From Paenibacillus darwinianus (GTDB lineage: Bacteria; Bacillota; Bacilli; Paenibacillales; Paenibacillaceae), in the NCBI RefSeq assembly GCF_000598065.1, contig NZ_KK082171.1, forward strand, positions 1 through 64,000: a stretch of DNA of 64,000 nt, read 5' to 3'. The position numbers and the translations under genes were made by a program. Each line of letters begins with the position of its first letter. The stretch's first letter is position 1. Under the pieces are notes generated by a model. The model saw only the letters and a program-made list of their open reading frames with translations, did not search any database and was not told the DNA's origin. Of the stretch, positions 25,047 to 33,823 are shown piece after piece.

Positions 25047-27629
25047 TTGATAAAACAAAAAAAATGGCTAGCGGTGGCGGCCTGCGCCGCAATTGCCGGA
25101 ATCGCAGTCTTTTTCATTATTCTCAACACGCGCGGCGTACCGGCCATCGATGCGGCTTCTTATACGCAAGGTACGGCTGAGCTTGCGCGAGCGGCGGCGC
25201 TTAAGGCGCTTCCGGGCGGCTCGGACGCAGTCCCGGGCATGAAGCTCGTTGCGCAGACCGACGATCTGGCTTTGTATTATCATGCCGATACGACAGAGTT
25301 CGCTGTAGAGGATAAGCGCAGCGGCAAGATATGGCGCAGCAGCCCGGCCGAACGCGATTCGGATGCCAAAGCGTCGCCGTTCGAGAAGGAGTCCATGGCC
25401 TCTCCGGTCAACATTTCCTTCCGGGACGCGGTTGGTAACCTGAACACGTACACCAGCTTCGGACAGAGCGTCAGCAAGCAGCAGTTTACAGCGGAAAGCA
25501 TCGAGAACGGGGTCCGGGTCACCTATACGCTCGGGGACATGTCGCTCGGGATTGAAGCGCTGCCCCGGCTGATCAGCAAGAAACGGCTGGAGGAGAAGGT
25601 TCTCAGTAAATTGGACGAAGCGACTGCGCGTTACGTCGGTTTGCGCTATTATCCGCTATCTTCAAATAAGGAAGTGCTGGAGCGTATGGACGCCCAACTT
25701 GCCCGGCAGCTGGTGCTGAACAAAATGCTGGCCGCCTTCGAAAAAGCGGGTTACACGACGGACGATTTGGCGCTCGACAACGAAGAGAACGGGATTGCCG
25801 GGGGCGCGGCTTCCGATCGGCCCAACTTCACCGTACCGCTCGAATACAGGCTGGACGGCGATTCCCTGCTGATCTCGGTGCCAGTCGCGCAGATCAAGGA
25901 AAGCGAAGCCTATCGCATCCGCTCGATCGAGCTGCTCGGTTATTTCGGAGCCGCAGGCATGGAGGAGAACGGCTACATGTTCGTGCCGGACGGAACGGGT
26001 AGCCTGATCTATTTAAACAATGGCAAAGTGAAAAACGAACTGTATGCGCAGCGTTTGTACGGCGACGACTACAACGATAACAGCGGCCGCCGCGGCCAAG
26101 TCGCCCAAAGCGCACGAATGCCGGTATTCGGCTTGAAGTCGGGCGGCGACGCCTGGTTCGCGGTCATCGAACAAGGAGACGGAATCGCCGGCATCAACGC
26201 CGATATTTCCGGCAAACAAAACTCCTACAACCATGTGTACAGCAGCTTTGCCGTTCGCGGAGAGGACTCGCTGGATCTCTACAAGGGCAATCAAGTAGAG
26301 TCCATCAAACTGTTGTCGGAGCGGCGGTATGAAGGCGACATCAAGGTTCGGTACAGTTTCCTGTCCGGTGAAGACGCGGATTATTCCGGCATGGCCAAGC
26401 TCTACCGCAACCGGCTTACGGAGACAGGCGTTCTGAAGCCGCTCGAAGAAAGCGCTGCAATCCCGTTCTATGTGGATATGTTGGGGGCGATCGAGAAGAG
26501 GCGAACCTTCCTGGGCATTCCTTATGATGCACTGGTGTCGATGACCTCCTTCGAACAGGCCGGGCAAATCGCCGAAAAGCTTCAATCGGACGGGATCACC
26601 AATATCCAAATGCGATTTATGGGCTGGTTCAATAAGGGTTTGAACCATAAGCTGCCTGTGAACGTGAAGGTGGACGAAGTGCTTGGCGGGAAGCCGGAAT
26701 TGAAGGCGCTCGAGGACAAGGTGGCCGAAATCGGCGGTAGGCTGTACCCGGATGTGTCCTTCCAGCAAGTGTACCAAGATGACCGCTATTTCACCCCTTC
26801 TTCGGATGGGGCAAGGTTTCTTACCCGGGAAGAAGCGGCGCGTACAGCGTTTAATCCCGCGTTCAACGCCATGGACTTCGATTTGGGCATCTATTATCTC
26901 CTGTCCCCCGCCAAGCTTCCGTATTATGTCGATCAGTTCATCGACAGCTACGCTTCGTACGGGACGGACGCCGTTGCTCTTCGCGATCTCGGAGATTTGG
27001 TCTATTCGGATTACCGCGTAAATCGCGTCATTTTCCGTGAAACCGCCAAGAACATCATTACTGGGCAGCTCGGGAAGATCAAGGAGAAATACCCGAATAC
27101 GTTACTGACCGGAGGGAACGCCTTTGCGCTGCCATATGCCGATCAGGTTATCAATGTGCCGACTTCGACCAGTAAATTCAATATTACGGATGAGGAAGTG
27201 CCCTTCTATCAGATGGTGCTGCATGGATTCGTCGACTATGCCGGATCGGCGATCAATCTGGACGACGAGCAGGACATGAAACGGCAAATGCTTCGCAGCC
27301 TAGAACTCGGTGCGGCTCCTCATTTCCTGTGGTCCTACGAGCCGTCGTCCAAGCTGAAGTACACCCGCTTCGATACCATGTATTCCACGGATTACGTGGC
27401 ATGGTATGACGATGCCGTTGCCATGTACAAAGAAGTAAACGCGGTGCTCTCCGGCTTACGGACGCAAGCGATCAAACGTCATACGCGGCTTGCCGACGGA
27501 CTCGTGGAGGTTCAATATGAGGACGGTGCATCCGTTCTCGTCAACTATACCGAACAGCCCGTCATGATCAAAGGGACTCGCGTAGATGCGCAAAGTTATG
27601 CGCTCGTAAGGGGTGGCAAAGATGAATAA
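25047..27629 (+). CDS. DUF5696-type membrane-anchored protein, possible uncharacterised glycosidase
   Basis: This 860-residue protein has an uncleaved-looking membrane segment at residues 6-27 (WLAVAACAAIAGIAVFFIIL) and a large extracellular part. An N-terminal beta-rich domain (to about 470; LALYYHADTTEFAVEDKRSGKIW, YLNNGKVKNELYAQRLYGDDY) resembles the beta-sandwich before many glycosidase barrels. Then comes an alternating alpha/beta stretch consistent with a (beta/alpha)8 barrel (about 485-775), with acidic positions at putative strand ends: Asp647 and Asp650 in RDLGDLVYSD, Glu765 in LWSYEPS. A small C-terminal beta domain (VEVQYEDGASVLVNYTEQPV) follows. This three-part plan is that of several retaining glycosidase families, so I suspect a novel hydrolase or a catalytically dead relative. 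The TTG start at 25047 follows AAGGAGG; the end overlaps the next permease by eight bases. Confidence 0.7.
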   Translation: MIKQKKWLAVAACAAIAGIAVFFIILNTRGVPAIDAASYTQGTAELARAAALKALPGGSDAVPGMKLVAQTDDLALYYHADTTEFAVEDKRSGKIWRSSPAERDSDAKASPFEKESMASPVNISFRDAVGNLNTYTSFGQSVSKQQFTAESIENGVRVTYTLGDMSLGIEALPRLISKKRLEEKVLSKLDEATARYVGLRYYPLSSNKEVLERMDAQLARQLVLNKMLAAFEKAGYTTDDLALDNEENGIAGGAASDRPNFTVPLEYRLDGDSLLISVPVAQIKESEAYRIRSIELLGYFGAAGMEENGYMFVPDGTGSLIYLNNGKVKNELYAQRLYGDDYNDNSGRRGQVAQSARMPVFGLKSGGDAWFAVIEQGDGIAGINADISGKQNSYNHVYSSFAVRGEDSLDLYKGNQVESIKLLSERRYEGDIKVRYSFLSGEDADYSGMAKLYRNRLTETGVLKPLEESAAIPFYVDMLGAIEKRRTFLGIPYDALVSMTSFEQAGQIAEKLQSDGITNIQMRFMGWFNKGLNHKLPVNVKVDEVLGGKPELKALEDKVAEIGGRLYPDVSFQQVYQDDRYFTPSSDGARFLTREEAARTAFNPAFNAMDFDLGIYYLLSPAKLPYYVDQFIDSYASYGTDAVALRDLGDLVYSDYRVNRVIFRETAKNIITGQLGKIKEKYPNTLLTGGNAFALPYADQVINVPTSTSKFNITDEEVPFYQMVLHGFVDYAGSAINLDDEQDMKRQMLRSLELGAAPHFLWSYEPSSKLKYTRFDTMYSTDYVAWYDDAVAMYKEVNAVLSGLRTQAIKRHTRLADGLVEVQYEDGASVLVNYTEQPVMIKGTRVDAQSYALVRGGKDE

Positions 27630-28524
27630 ACGAAGTTTGACCCTTACCCGGCGGAGAGCTTTGCTTGGCGTCGCATTCATTCTCCCTTGGCTGCTCGGAT
27701 TTTTGTTCCTGTTCGCGATACCGCTCGTGCAGTCCGTCAAGTTCAGCTTCAACGAACTGATCATTGCACCCGGCGGATACGAATTGATGAATGTCGGCTG
27801 GAAAAACTTCAACGACGCCTTATTCGTCGATGCGAATTTTAACCGGATTCTTACGGATTCCGTGGCAGCGATGCTCGTGGATGTGCCGTTGATTTTGTTC
27901 TTCAGCCTGTTCGCGGCAACGCTGCTTAATCAGAAGTTCAAGGGCCGGGGCTTCGCGAGAGCGGTTTTTTTCCTGCCGGTTATTCTGGCCTCCGGCGCGA
28001 TTGCGTCGGCCGAAGCGGCGGGCCTTATCAACCTGGTCGGCAATTCGGAGGCGGCAAAAGAGGTCGGAGACGCCCAATCCGGGGTCGATATCCTGTCCAT
28101 GGTCATCATGCTGGATGAAGCCGGTATGCCGCGGTGGTTCATCGACTATATTATCGAAGCCGTCATGCGGATTTATGAAATTATCCGCAGCTCCGGCGTA
28201 CAGATTCTCATTTTCCTGGCCGCCCTGCAGTCGGTTCCTGCCGCGATGTACGAAGTGGCCAAGATGGAAGGCGCAACGCCTTACGAATCATTCTGGAAAA
28301 TTACGTTTCCGATGGTGAGTCCGCTTATTCTAACCAATGCCATTTATACGATTATCGATTCGTTCACGGACAGCCCGGTTACCCAAACGATATTCGCGAC
28401 GGCGTTTCAGACGCAGAATTTCGGTCTCAGCGCCGCCATGTCCTGGCTGTATACGCTGGTCGTCGGCGTCCTGCTGCTTATTGTCGGCGTGCTGATTTCC
28501 AGAAAAGTGTTCTACTATAACTGA
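27622..28524 (+). CDS. Carbohydrate ABC permease, MalF type (pair 2)
   Basis: A 300-residue membrane subunit (LTRRRALLGVAFILPWLLGFLFLFAIPLVQSVKFSFNEL) with the EAA-type loop near residue 211 (EVAKMEGATPYESFWKITFPMV). Compared with the other MalF-type permeases it has an extra ~40-residue periplasmic insert between the middle helices (LVGNSEAAKEVGDAQSG onwards). ATG 27622 lies nine bases after AAGGGG and overlaps the DUF5696 stop by eight bases. It has no binding protein of its own beside it. Confidence 0.88.
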   Translation: MNKRSLTLTRRRALLGVAFILPWLLGFLFLFAIPLVQSVKFSFNELIIAPGGYELMNVGWKNFNDALFVDANFNRILTDSVAAMLVDVPLILFFSLFAATLLNQKFKGRGFARAVFFLPVILASGAIASAEAAGLINLVGNSEAAKEVGDAQSGVDILSMVIMLDEAGMPRWFIDYIIEAVMRIYEIIRSSGVQILIFLAALQSVPAAMYEVAKMEGATPYESFWKITFPMVSPLILTNAIYTIIDSFTDSPVTQTIFATAFQTQNFGLSAAMSWLYTLVVGVLLLIVGVLISRKVFYYN

Positions 28525-28544
28525 TTCGAGGGGAGAGGCGAATC

Positions 28545-29546
28545 TTGGATGCCAAAAGGGCACGCAGCGAAGCGGTAATCTATTACAAGTTCAGGAAGAC
28601 CAAGAACAAATCGCTGGAGTGGCTATGGGCCGCATTCCGGTATGCGCTGATTATCGGGATCTCGTTCGTCATCCTCTATCCTTTGCTGCAGAAAGTGTCG
28701 GTTGCCGTTAAAGCGAAAGAGGATATTTATAATCCGACGATCTATATGGTGCCCGTAAACTTCACGCTTGACAACATCCGCATGGCGATCGAGCTGCTCG
28801 ACTATTGGCCGCTTCTTGGAAATACGCTCTTATTCGTGACGGTGATTACCTTGCTGCAGGCCGCTTCGTGTGCGCTTGCGGGCTATGGCTTCGCCCGGTT
28901 TGATTTTCCCGGAAGCAACGTGTTGTTCACACTGGTCATTCTTACCATCCTGATCCCGATGAGCACCTTGATGGTTCCGATGTACCTTCATTTCCGAAGC
29001 TTCGACATTCTCGGCATCGTCAGTCTGTTGACCGGTAAGGACGGCGTGAATTTGCTGAATACGTTCTGGCCGTCCATGATCACGGCAGCAACCGCAAACG
29101 GATTGAAGTCGGGTCTGTTCATCTATATTTTCCGTCAATTTTTCCGGGGGCTGCCCAAGGAAATCGAGGAAGCGGCGCTCATCGACGGGGCGGGAGGGTT
29201 CAAAACCTTTTTTCGGATCATGCTTCCCAATGCTGTTCCGCCGCTGCTTACCGTGATTCTGTTCGCCTTCGTCTGGCAGTATAACGACACGTTCTTCACC
29301 ACGCTGTTCATGAGCGAGAGCAATCTGATGCCGGTGAATATCGCCGCGCTTCCCGCAGATGCGAGCCAACAGATTCCGCTCATGCTCGGGGTCGGGACCA
29401 ATCCGAATGTGAAGGCGGATCCGAATTATGTGGCGATGGTCGTCGACACCGGTATCCTGCTCGCCATTCTGCCTTTGATCGTGATGTATTGGTTTGTGCA
29501 GCGTTATTTTGTGGAAAGCGTGGAGCGCACGGGCGTTGTCGGCTAA
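28545..29546 (+). CDS. Carbohydrate ABC permease, MalG type (pair 2)
   Basis: A 333-residue subunit, longer than usual because of an N-terminal cytoplasmic extension (DAKRARSEAVIYYKFRKTKNKSLE) and a C-proximal loop (DASQQIPLMLGVGTNPNVKADPNYV). The EAA loop is near residue 207 (EEAALIDGAGGFKTFFRIMLP). TTG 28545 follows GGGGAGAGG at a normal distance. It is the partner of 27622 and ends the eight-gene uptake module; the mannanase gene at 29662 follows after 115 bases without a visible terminator. Confidence 0.88.
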   Translation: MDAKRARSEAVIYYKFRKTKNKSLEWLWAAFRYALIIGISFVILYPLLQKVSVAVKAKEDIYNPTIYMVPVNFTLDNIRMAIELLDYWPLLGNTLLFVTVITLLQAASCALAGYGFARFDFPGSNVLFTLVILTILIPMSTLMVPMYLHFRSFDILGIVSLLTGKDGVNLLNTFWPSMITAATANGLKSGLFIYIFRQFFRGLPKEIEEAALIDGAGGFKTFFRIMLPNAVPPLLTVILFAFVWQYNDTFFTTLFMSESNLMPVNIAALPADASQQIPLMLGVGTNPNVKADPNYVAMVVDTGILLAILPLIVMYWFVQRYFVESVERTGVVG

Positions 29547-29661
29547 ACGGATCGCTCCGCAATCCTGCAGGTTCGCCCGTCTTCGTATGATCGCGATCGA
29601 CGTTGTTCTCACCGAAGTGGATGACGATTCAGACTTAAGACGCAATAGGGAGTGGCTGACC

Positions 29662-30693
29662 ATGATCAATCTGACAAGCGACGCAAATTTTCGGGTCGAA
29701 CCGAACTTGATTAATCCGGACGCATCGGATAACGCGAAGCGGCTGATGGCTTTTCTCTGCGATATGTACGGGAAGCGTATGCTGACCGGCCAGCAAGCGG
29801 GAGTCGGGCGCAACCCGGAGCCGGAGATCATCCTTGAAGCGACGGGAAAATACCCGGCTGTAATGGGATTCGATTTGATGGATTATTCGCCGGGACGGAC
29901 GGAGCGCGGCGCCGTTTCCCAGGATACCGATCTCGCGATCGACTGGTGGAAGCAAGGCGGGATTGTGACGTTCTGCTGGCATTGGGGGGCCCCGAAGGAT
30001 CTGCTGGATCGGGATCCTGACCAGCACTGGAGCAAGGGGTTCTATGCGAACGCGACCGCCTTCGATATCGAAGCGGCGATGAAGGATCCGTCTTCGGAAT
30101 CATTTGCTTTGCTACTTCGCGATATCGACGCGATCGCCGAAGAGCTACGCCGGCTTCAGGACGAGGGCGTGCCGGTGCTGTGGCGTCCGCTGCACGAGGC
30201 GTCCGGCGGCTGGTTCTGGTGGGGCGCGAAAGGCCCTGGGCCCTGTATTGCGCTTTGGAAGCTGATGTACGACCGGTTGACGCGGCTTCACGGACTGAAT
30301 AACCTGATCTGGGTCTGGAACGGCCAGCACGGCGATTGGTACCCGGGCGACGAATATGTGGACATCATCGGCGAAGACATTTATCCGCCGGAGCGAAATT
30401 ATGAGTCGCAAGTCGACCGGTTCCGTCAGGCGTTGTCCTATACGTCCGCCAATAAGATCATTACGCTGTCCGAGAACGGACCCCTGCCGGACCCTGACCT
30501 GCTGATTCAGGACGGCGCACCCTGGTCTTGGTGTTGTACGTGGTACGGAACATTCGTGTACAGAGAGGATAACGGACGGCTGGTATACTCCGAGAAATAT
30601 ACGGAACTCAAGATGCTGCGGAAATTATACGATCACCCGTTTACCTTGACGCGGGAAGATTTGCCGGATCTGACGGCCTACCGTCTCCCCTAA
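29662..30693 (+). CDS. GH26 beta-mannanase, cytoplasmic form
   Basis: A 343-residue single-domain GH26 enzyme without a signal peptide. The acid/base is Glu179 in WRPLHEASGGWFWWG and the nucleophile Glu271 in TLSENGPLPDP; both motifs are complete. It also has GFDLMDYSPGR and FCWHWGAPKDL, which line the substrate cleft in bacterial mannanases. It should cut imported beta-1,4-mannan or glucomannan oligosaccharides inside the cell. I start it at ATG 29662, ten bases after AGGGAG; the frame is open further upstream without similarity. It is clearly paralogous to the secreted GH26 at 35264 (the block around the acid/base is nearly identical), so the pair arose by duplication and one copy lost or gained export. 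Confidence 0.92.
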   Translation: MINLTSDANFRVEPNLINPDASDNAKRLMAFLCDMYGKRMLTGQQAGVGRNPEPEIILEATGKYPAVMGFDLMDYSPGRTERGAVSQDTDLAIDWWKQGGIVTFCWHWGAPKDLLDRDPDQHWSKGFYANATAFDIEAAMKDPSSESFALLLRDIDAIAEELRRLQDEGVPVLWRPLHEASGGWFWWGAKGPGPCIALWKLMYDRLTRLHGLNNLIWVWNGQHGDWYPGDEYVDIIGEDIYPPERNYESQVDRFRQALSYTSANKIITLSENGPLPDPDLLIQDGAPWSWCCTWYGTFVYREDNGRLVYSEKYTELKMLRKLYDHPFTLTREDLPDLTAYRLP

Positions 30694-30723
30694 GCGGCAA
30701 ACAGACAAGAAGGAGCAAATAAG

Positions 30724-31824
30724 ATGACGCTGCAGATTTGGAAGCATCGCAAAGCACTGACCGGCACGTTCCGCAAGTTGAATGAGGGAAGAATCACCCT
30801 CGGATTTATCGGCGGCTCCATCACGGACGCCAGACCCAGGCACAACTGGCCTGAGCCGGTTATTGCCTGGTTCGCCCGGAGCTTCCCTGAGGCGAGAATT
30901 GCGGTCGAGAATGCCGCGATCGGAGCGACGGGAAGCGACCTCGGCGTCTTGCGGGCTGAGCGGGATCTCATCCACCGAGGCTGCGACATCGTGTTCGTCG
31001 AATATGCGGTTAACGATCACGATACGCCCTCCGAGCGGCGCAGGCGAACGCGGGAGGGCTTGATTCGGAAGCTGCTCGCTGACGGGGAACGGGATGTGGT
31101 GTTCGTATACACTTTTTGTCAGGATATGTACGAGCCGATGGCAGCCGGCCGGGAGCCGGATTCAATTCGGGAATTGGAAGAGCTCGCGGAGCATTACGGA
31201 ATCGGCTCGGTCTGGATGGGGCTGCACGCGCTGGAGGAAGTCCGGAAAGGCGCTATCCGTTGGGAGGAATGGCTGCCGGACGGTCTCCATCCGACCGCCA
31301 GGGGCAGCATGAGCTACGGCGAAAGCGTAATCGCCTTCTTGAAACAGGATTCATCGCGTGCGGGCGACCCGTACTGGGTTGAAAGGCAGTCGGCGGCAAT
31401 GGTGAAGCCGCTTGACCTGTTGCATTGGGGGGAATCAATCCAATTGCCTCTGGATGAGGTGAGTACGGAAGGTCCTTGGACGATCCGTCGATGGCCTTAC
31501 TATGAATGGATTGACCGCGTGCTGGAAACGGCTGCGGTAGGAGCGAAGCTGGCATTTACGTTTGACGGCAGGGGAGTTGCCCTGGGATTCGATTTCGGGC
31601 GGACGTCCGCCGAGTTTCGTTACCGGATCGACGGCGGCGAATGGGTATCCGTTGCACGGGATCGCCCGGATTGGGTCGGCGACGATGGCTGGTACCGGCT
31701 GTGGGTACACGGAGACGATCTGAACCGCGAGGCGCACCGTTTCGAGCTTGAGGTCATTCACGGCAACCGGACCGAATGCCGGGGCACCAACTTCAGGCTG
31801 GGCATGATTTGCGTTATTCGCTGA
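30724..31824 (+). CDS. SGNH-type acetyl esterase with C-terminal beta-sandwich domain (CE17-like architecture)
   Basis: A 366-residue protein with an N-terminal SGNH hydrolase fold: nucleophile Ser32 in GFIGGSIT, block III AVNDHD, and Asp186/His189 in DGLHPT. A second domain (about 215-366) is beta-rich (AKLAFTFDGRGVALGFDFGRTSAEFRYRIDGGEW) and resembles a carbohydrate-binding sandwich. Catalytic domain first and CBM35-like domain second is the arrangement of the CE17 mannan acetylesterases described from Roseburia, which pair with a CE2 enzyme. Here a ruined CE2-like gene lies three kilobases downstream. It has no signal peptide, so it would deacetylate imported oligosaccharides. ATG 30724 follows AAGGAG. 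The CE17 assignment is from architecture, not from a search. Confidence 0.75.
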   Translation: MTLQIWKHRKALTGTFRKLNEGRITLGFIGGSITDARPRHNWPEPVIAWFARSFPEARIAVENAAIGATGSDLGVLRAERDLIHRGCDIVFVEYAVNDHDTPSERRRRTREGLIRKLLADGERDVVFVYTFCQDMYEPMAAGREPDSIRELEELAEHYGIGSVWMGLHALEEVRKGAIRWEEWLPDGLHPTARGSMSYGESVIAFLKQDSSRAGDPYWVERQSAAMVKPLDLLHWGESIQLPLDEVSTEGPWTIRRWPYYEWIDRVLETAAVGAKLAFTFDGRGVALGFDFGRTSAEFRYRIDGGEWVSVARDRPDWVGDDGWYRLWVHGDDLNREAHRFELEVIHGNRTECRGTNFRLGMICVIR

Positions 31825-31857
31825 TGAAGGAAACCAATCGATTGGAGGAGATTGACC

Positions 31858-32934
31858 ATGACAAATGAGAATAAAATCAGACTTGGTATGATCGGCGCGG
31901 GCAACATCGGAGGCGTGCACATCGGAGAATTCTCCAAACTGTCGGACGAATGCGAAATCGTGGCGATCACCGACATCGATCAAGCCAAAGCCCGGAAGCG
32001 TGCCGAGGCGAACGGGATTCCGATCGTGACGGCAACCAATGAGGAGCTCATCGGCCATCCGGAAGTGGATGCGGTGATCGTGGGGGTGCCTAATCAGCAT
32101 CATGCCCCGCTTGCTGTTCAAGCGCTCGAGGCCGGCAAGCATGTGCTGTTGGAGAAGCCGATGGGCATCAGCGGCGATGCCGCCCGGCAAATCCTGCAGG
32201 CGAGCCGCAAGTCGGATAAGGTGCTGATGGTGGCCCATCAAATGCGGTGGGAATCGGTTCCGTTGCAAATCAAGGAGCAGGTGGATCGAGGAGAATTAGG
32301 CCGTATCTATGCCGCGAAGACCGGCTGGTTCCGCCGCAAAGGCATCCCCGGCTGGGGCACCTGGTTCACGCAAACCGAGCAGTCGGGCGGCGGTCCGCTG
32401 ATCGACATCGGCGTGCATATGCTGGATCTGGCGCTCTTCCTGATGGGGAACCCGAAGCCTGTGTCCGTTTTCGGATCGACCTATGCGGAATTCGGGCCCA
32501 AGCGGAGAGGGATCGGCGCATGGGGGACGCCGGATTGGAACGGTGTTTACGACGTCGAAGATTTGGCGATGGCGCTCATCAAAATGGAGGACGGAAGCTC
32601 TCTCACGCTGGAGGTGAGCTGGGCCGTTCATATGGATACGGACAATACGCCGTTCATCCATCTGATGGGTACCGAAGGGGGCGCAGCCTACCGTGGCGCG
32701 AGCGGCAAGCTGCTGACGGAAAAGTTCGACCGGCCGTCGGAGACGGAGCTGCGCAAGCCGGACAACGACGAAGGGGAACGGCTGCGTCTTAGCCGCCACT
32801 TCCTGGCGTGTATCCACGACGGCAAGCAGCCGATCAGTTCGGCATTGACCGGGTTTACCAACAATCTCGTTCTGGACGCGATCTACGAGTCGTCCCGCAC
32901 GGGGGATGAAGTCAAGCTCAACTGGAATGCGTAA
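31858..32934 (+). CDS. Gfo/Idh/MocA-family oxidoreductase
   Basis: A 358-residue NAD(P)-dependent sugar oxidoreductase. The Rossmann motif LGMIGAGNIGGVH is at the N-terminus, EKPMGISGDAARQ follows the nucleotide-binding half, and a C-terminal alpha/beta domain has GPLIDIGVHMLDLALFLMG, whose His is usually catalytic. ATG 31858 is seven bases after GGAGGAG. It lies between the esterase and an isomerase gene with short gaps, so it is part of the mannan operon. Such enzymes oxidise or epimerise a sugar or sugar acid; the substrate is unknown. Confidence 0.88.
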   Translation: MTNENKIRLGMIGAGNIGGVHIGEFSKLSDECEIVAITDIDQAKARKRAEANGIPIVTATNEELIGHPEVDAVIVGVPNQHHAPLAVQALEAGKHVLLEKPMGISGDAARQILQASRKSDKVLMVAHQMRWESVPLQIKEQVDRGELGRIYAAKTGWFRRKGIPGWGTWFTQTEQSGGGPLIDIGVHMLDLALFLMGNPKPVSVFGSTYAEFGPKRRGIGAWGTPDWNGVYDVEDLAMALIKMEDGSSLTLEVSWAVHMDTDNTPFIHLMGTEGGAAYRGASGKLLTEKFDRPSETELRKPDNDEGERLRLSRHFLACIHDGKQPISSALTGFTNNLVLDAIYESSRTGDEVKLNWNA

Positions 32935-32959
32935 GATTCGAAAGGAAGGAGGCCTAGCC

Positions 32960-33823
32960 ATGTTATACGGACTCACGCGCGCCGGCTTAGGCGATATCGG
33001 AAGTGACGAGCAGTTCCTCAAGAAGGCGGCGCACTACGGTTTTGAAGCTGTCGACATCGATGCTTTGGGACTTATCAAGCGGCACGGCATTGAGAACGCC
33101 CAAGAGCTGCTCCGGCAGAATCAGATGGTTATCGGTTCGATCGGATTGCCTGTGGAGTGGCGGCAGAGCGATGCGGTGTTTCGGGATGGATTGACCGGCC
33201 TGACCGAGGCCGCCGAGGCGGCCGCCGCGCTCGGCTGCACCGCTTGCTGCACCTATATTTTGCCCTCGACCGATCAGAAGGCGTCGCATTTTATGGCGCT
33301 GGCCACGAAACGGATGCGAATCGCAGCCCGGATTCTCGATGCTTACGGCATTCGGCTGGGCCTGGAATTCGTCGGTCCGCATCACTTGCGCACCGGATGG
33401 GCGAATCCGTTCATCTGGACGATGGAGGAAACGCTGGATTGGATCGATGCGATCGGCGAGCCGAATGTGGGACTTCTATTCGACGCTTATCACTGGCATA
33501 CGAACGGATCGACGGTTGAGGACATTTATAAGCTGCGTGCTGACCAGATCGTTCATGTCCATATCAATGATGCCCCGGACGTGCCGGTGGAAGACGTGCT
33601 GGACAATGCCCGATTGTATCCGGGAGAAGGAGTTATCGATTTGCCCGGTTTTCTGCACGCTCTCCATCATATCGGGTATGCTGGCGTTGTGGCGCAGGAA
33701 ATATTGACGCAGATGGCGCCGTCCGACTCCTCCGAAACGCTGTTGAATCGTTCCAGCAAAGGCTTCGACAAGGTATTCCAGGCTGCTGCGATTCGTCGGA
33801 CTAAGAGAGGCGATGGCGAATGA
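32960..33823 (+). CDS. Sugar phosphate isomerase/epimerase family protein
   Basis: A 287-residue TIM-barrel protein of the AP-endonuclease-2-like family: DEQFLKKAAHYGFEAVDID, the metal-site Glu in GLEFVGPHH, Asp in LLFDAYHWH, HVHINDAP and a late Glu in VVAQEIL. ATG 32960 follows AAGGAAGGAGG. It starts 25 bases after the oxidoreductase gene, a frequent pairing in inositol-like and rare-sugar pathways. Its stop codon overlaps the start of the damaged CE2-like gene (ATGA at 33820-33823). Confidence 0.87.
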   Translation: MLYGLTRAGLGDIGSDEQFLKKAAHYGFEAVDIDALGLIKRHGIENAQELLRQNQMVIGSIGLPVEWRQSDAVFRDGLTGLTEAAEAAAALGCTACCTYILPSTDQKASHFMALATKRMRIAARILDAYGIRLGLEFVGPHHLRTGWANPFIWTMEETLDWIDAIGEPNVGLLFDAYHWHTNGSTVEDIYKLRADQIVHVHINDAPDVPVEDVLDNARLYPGEGVIDLPGFLHALHHIGYAGVVAQEILTQMAPSDSSETLLNRSSKGFDKVFQAAAIRRTKRGDGE

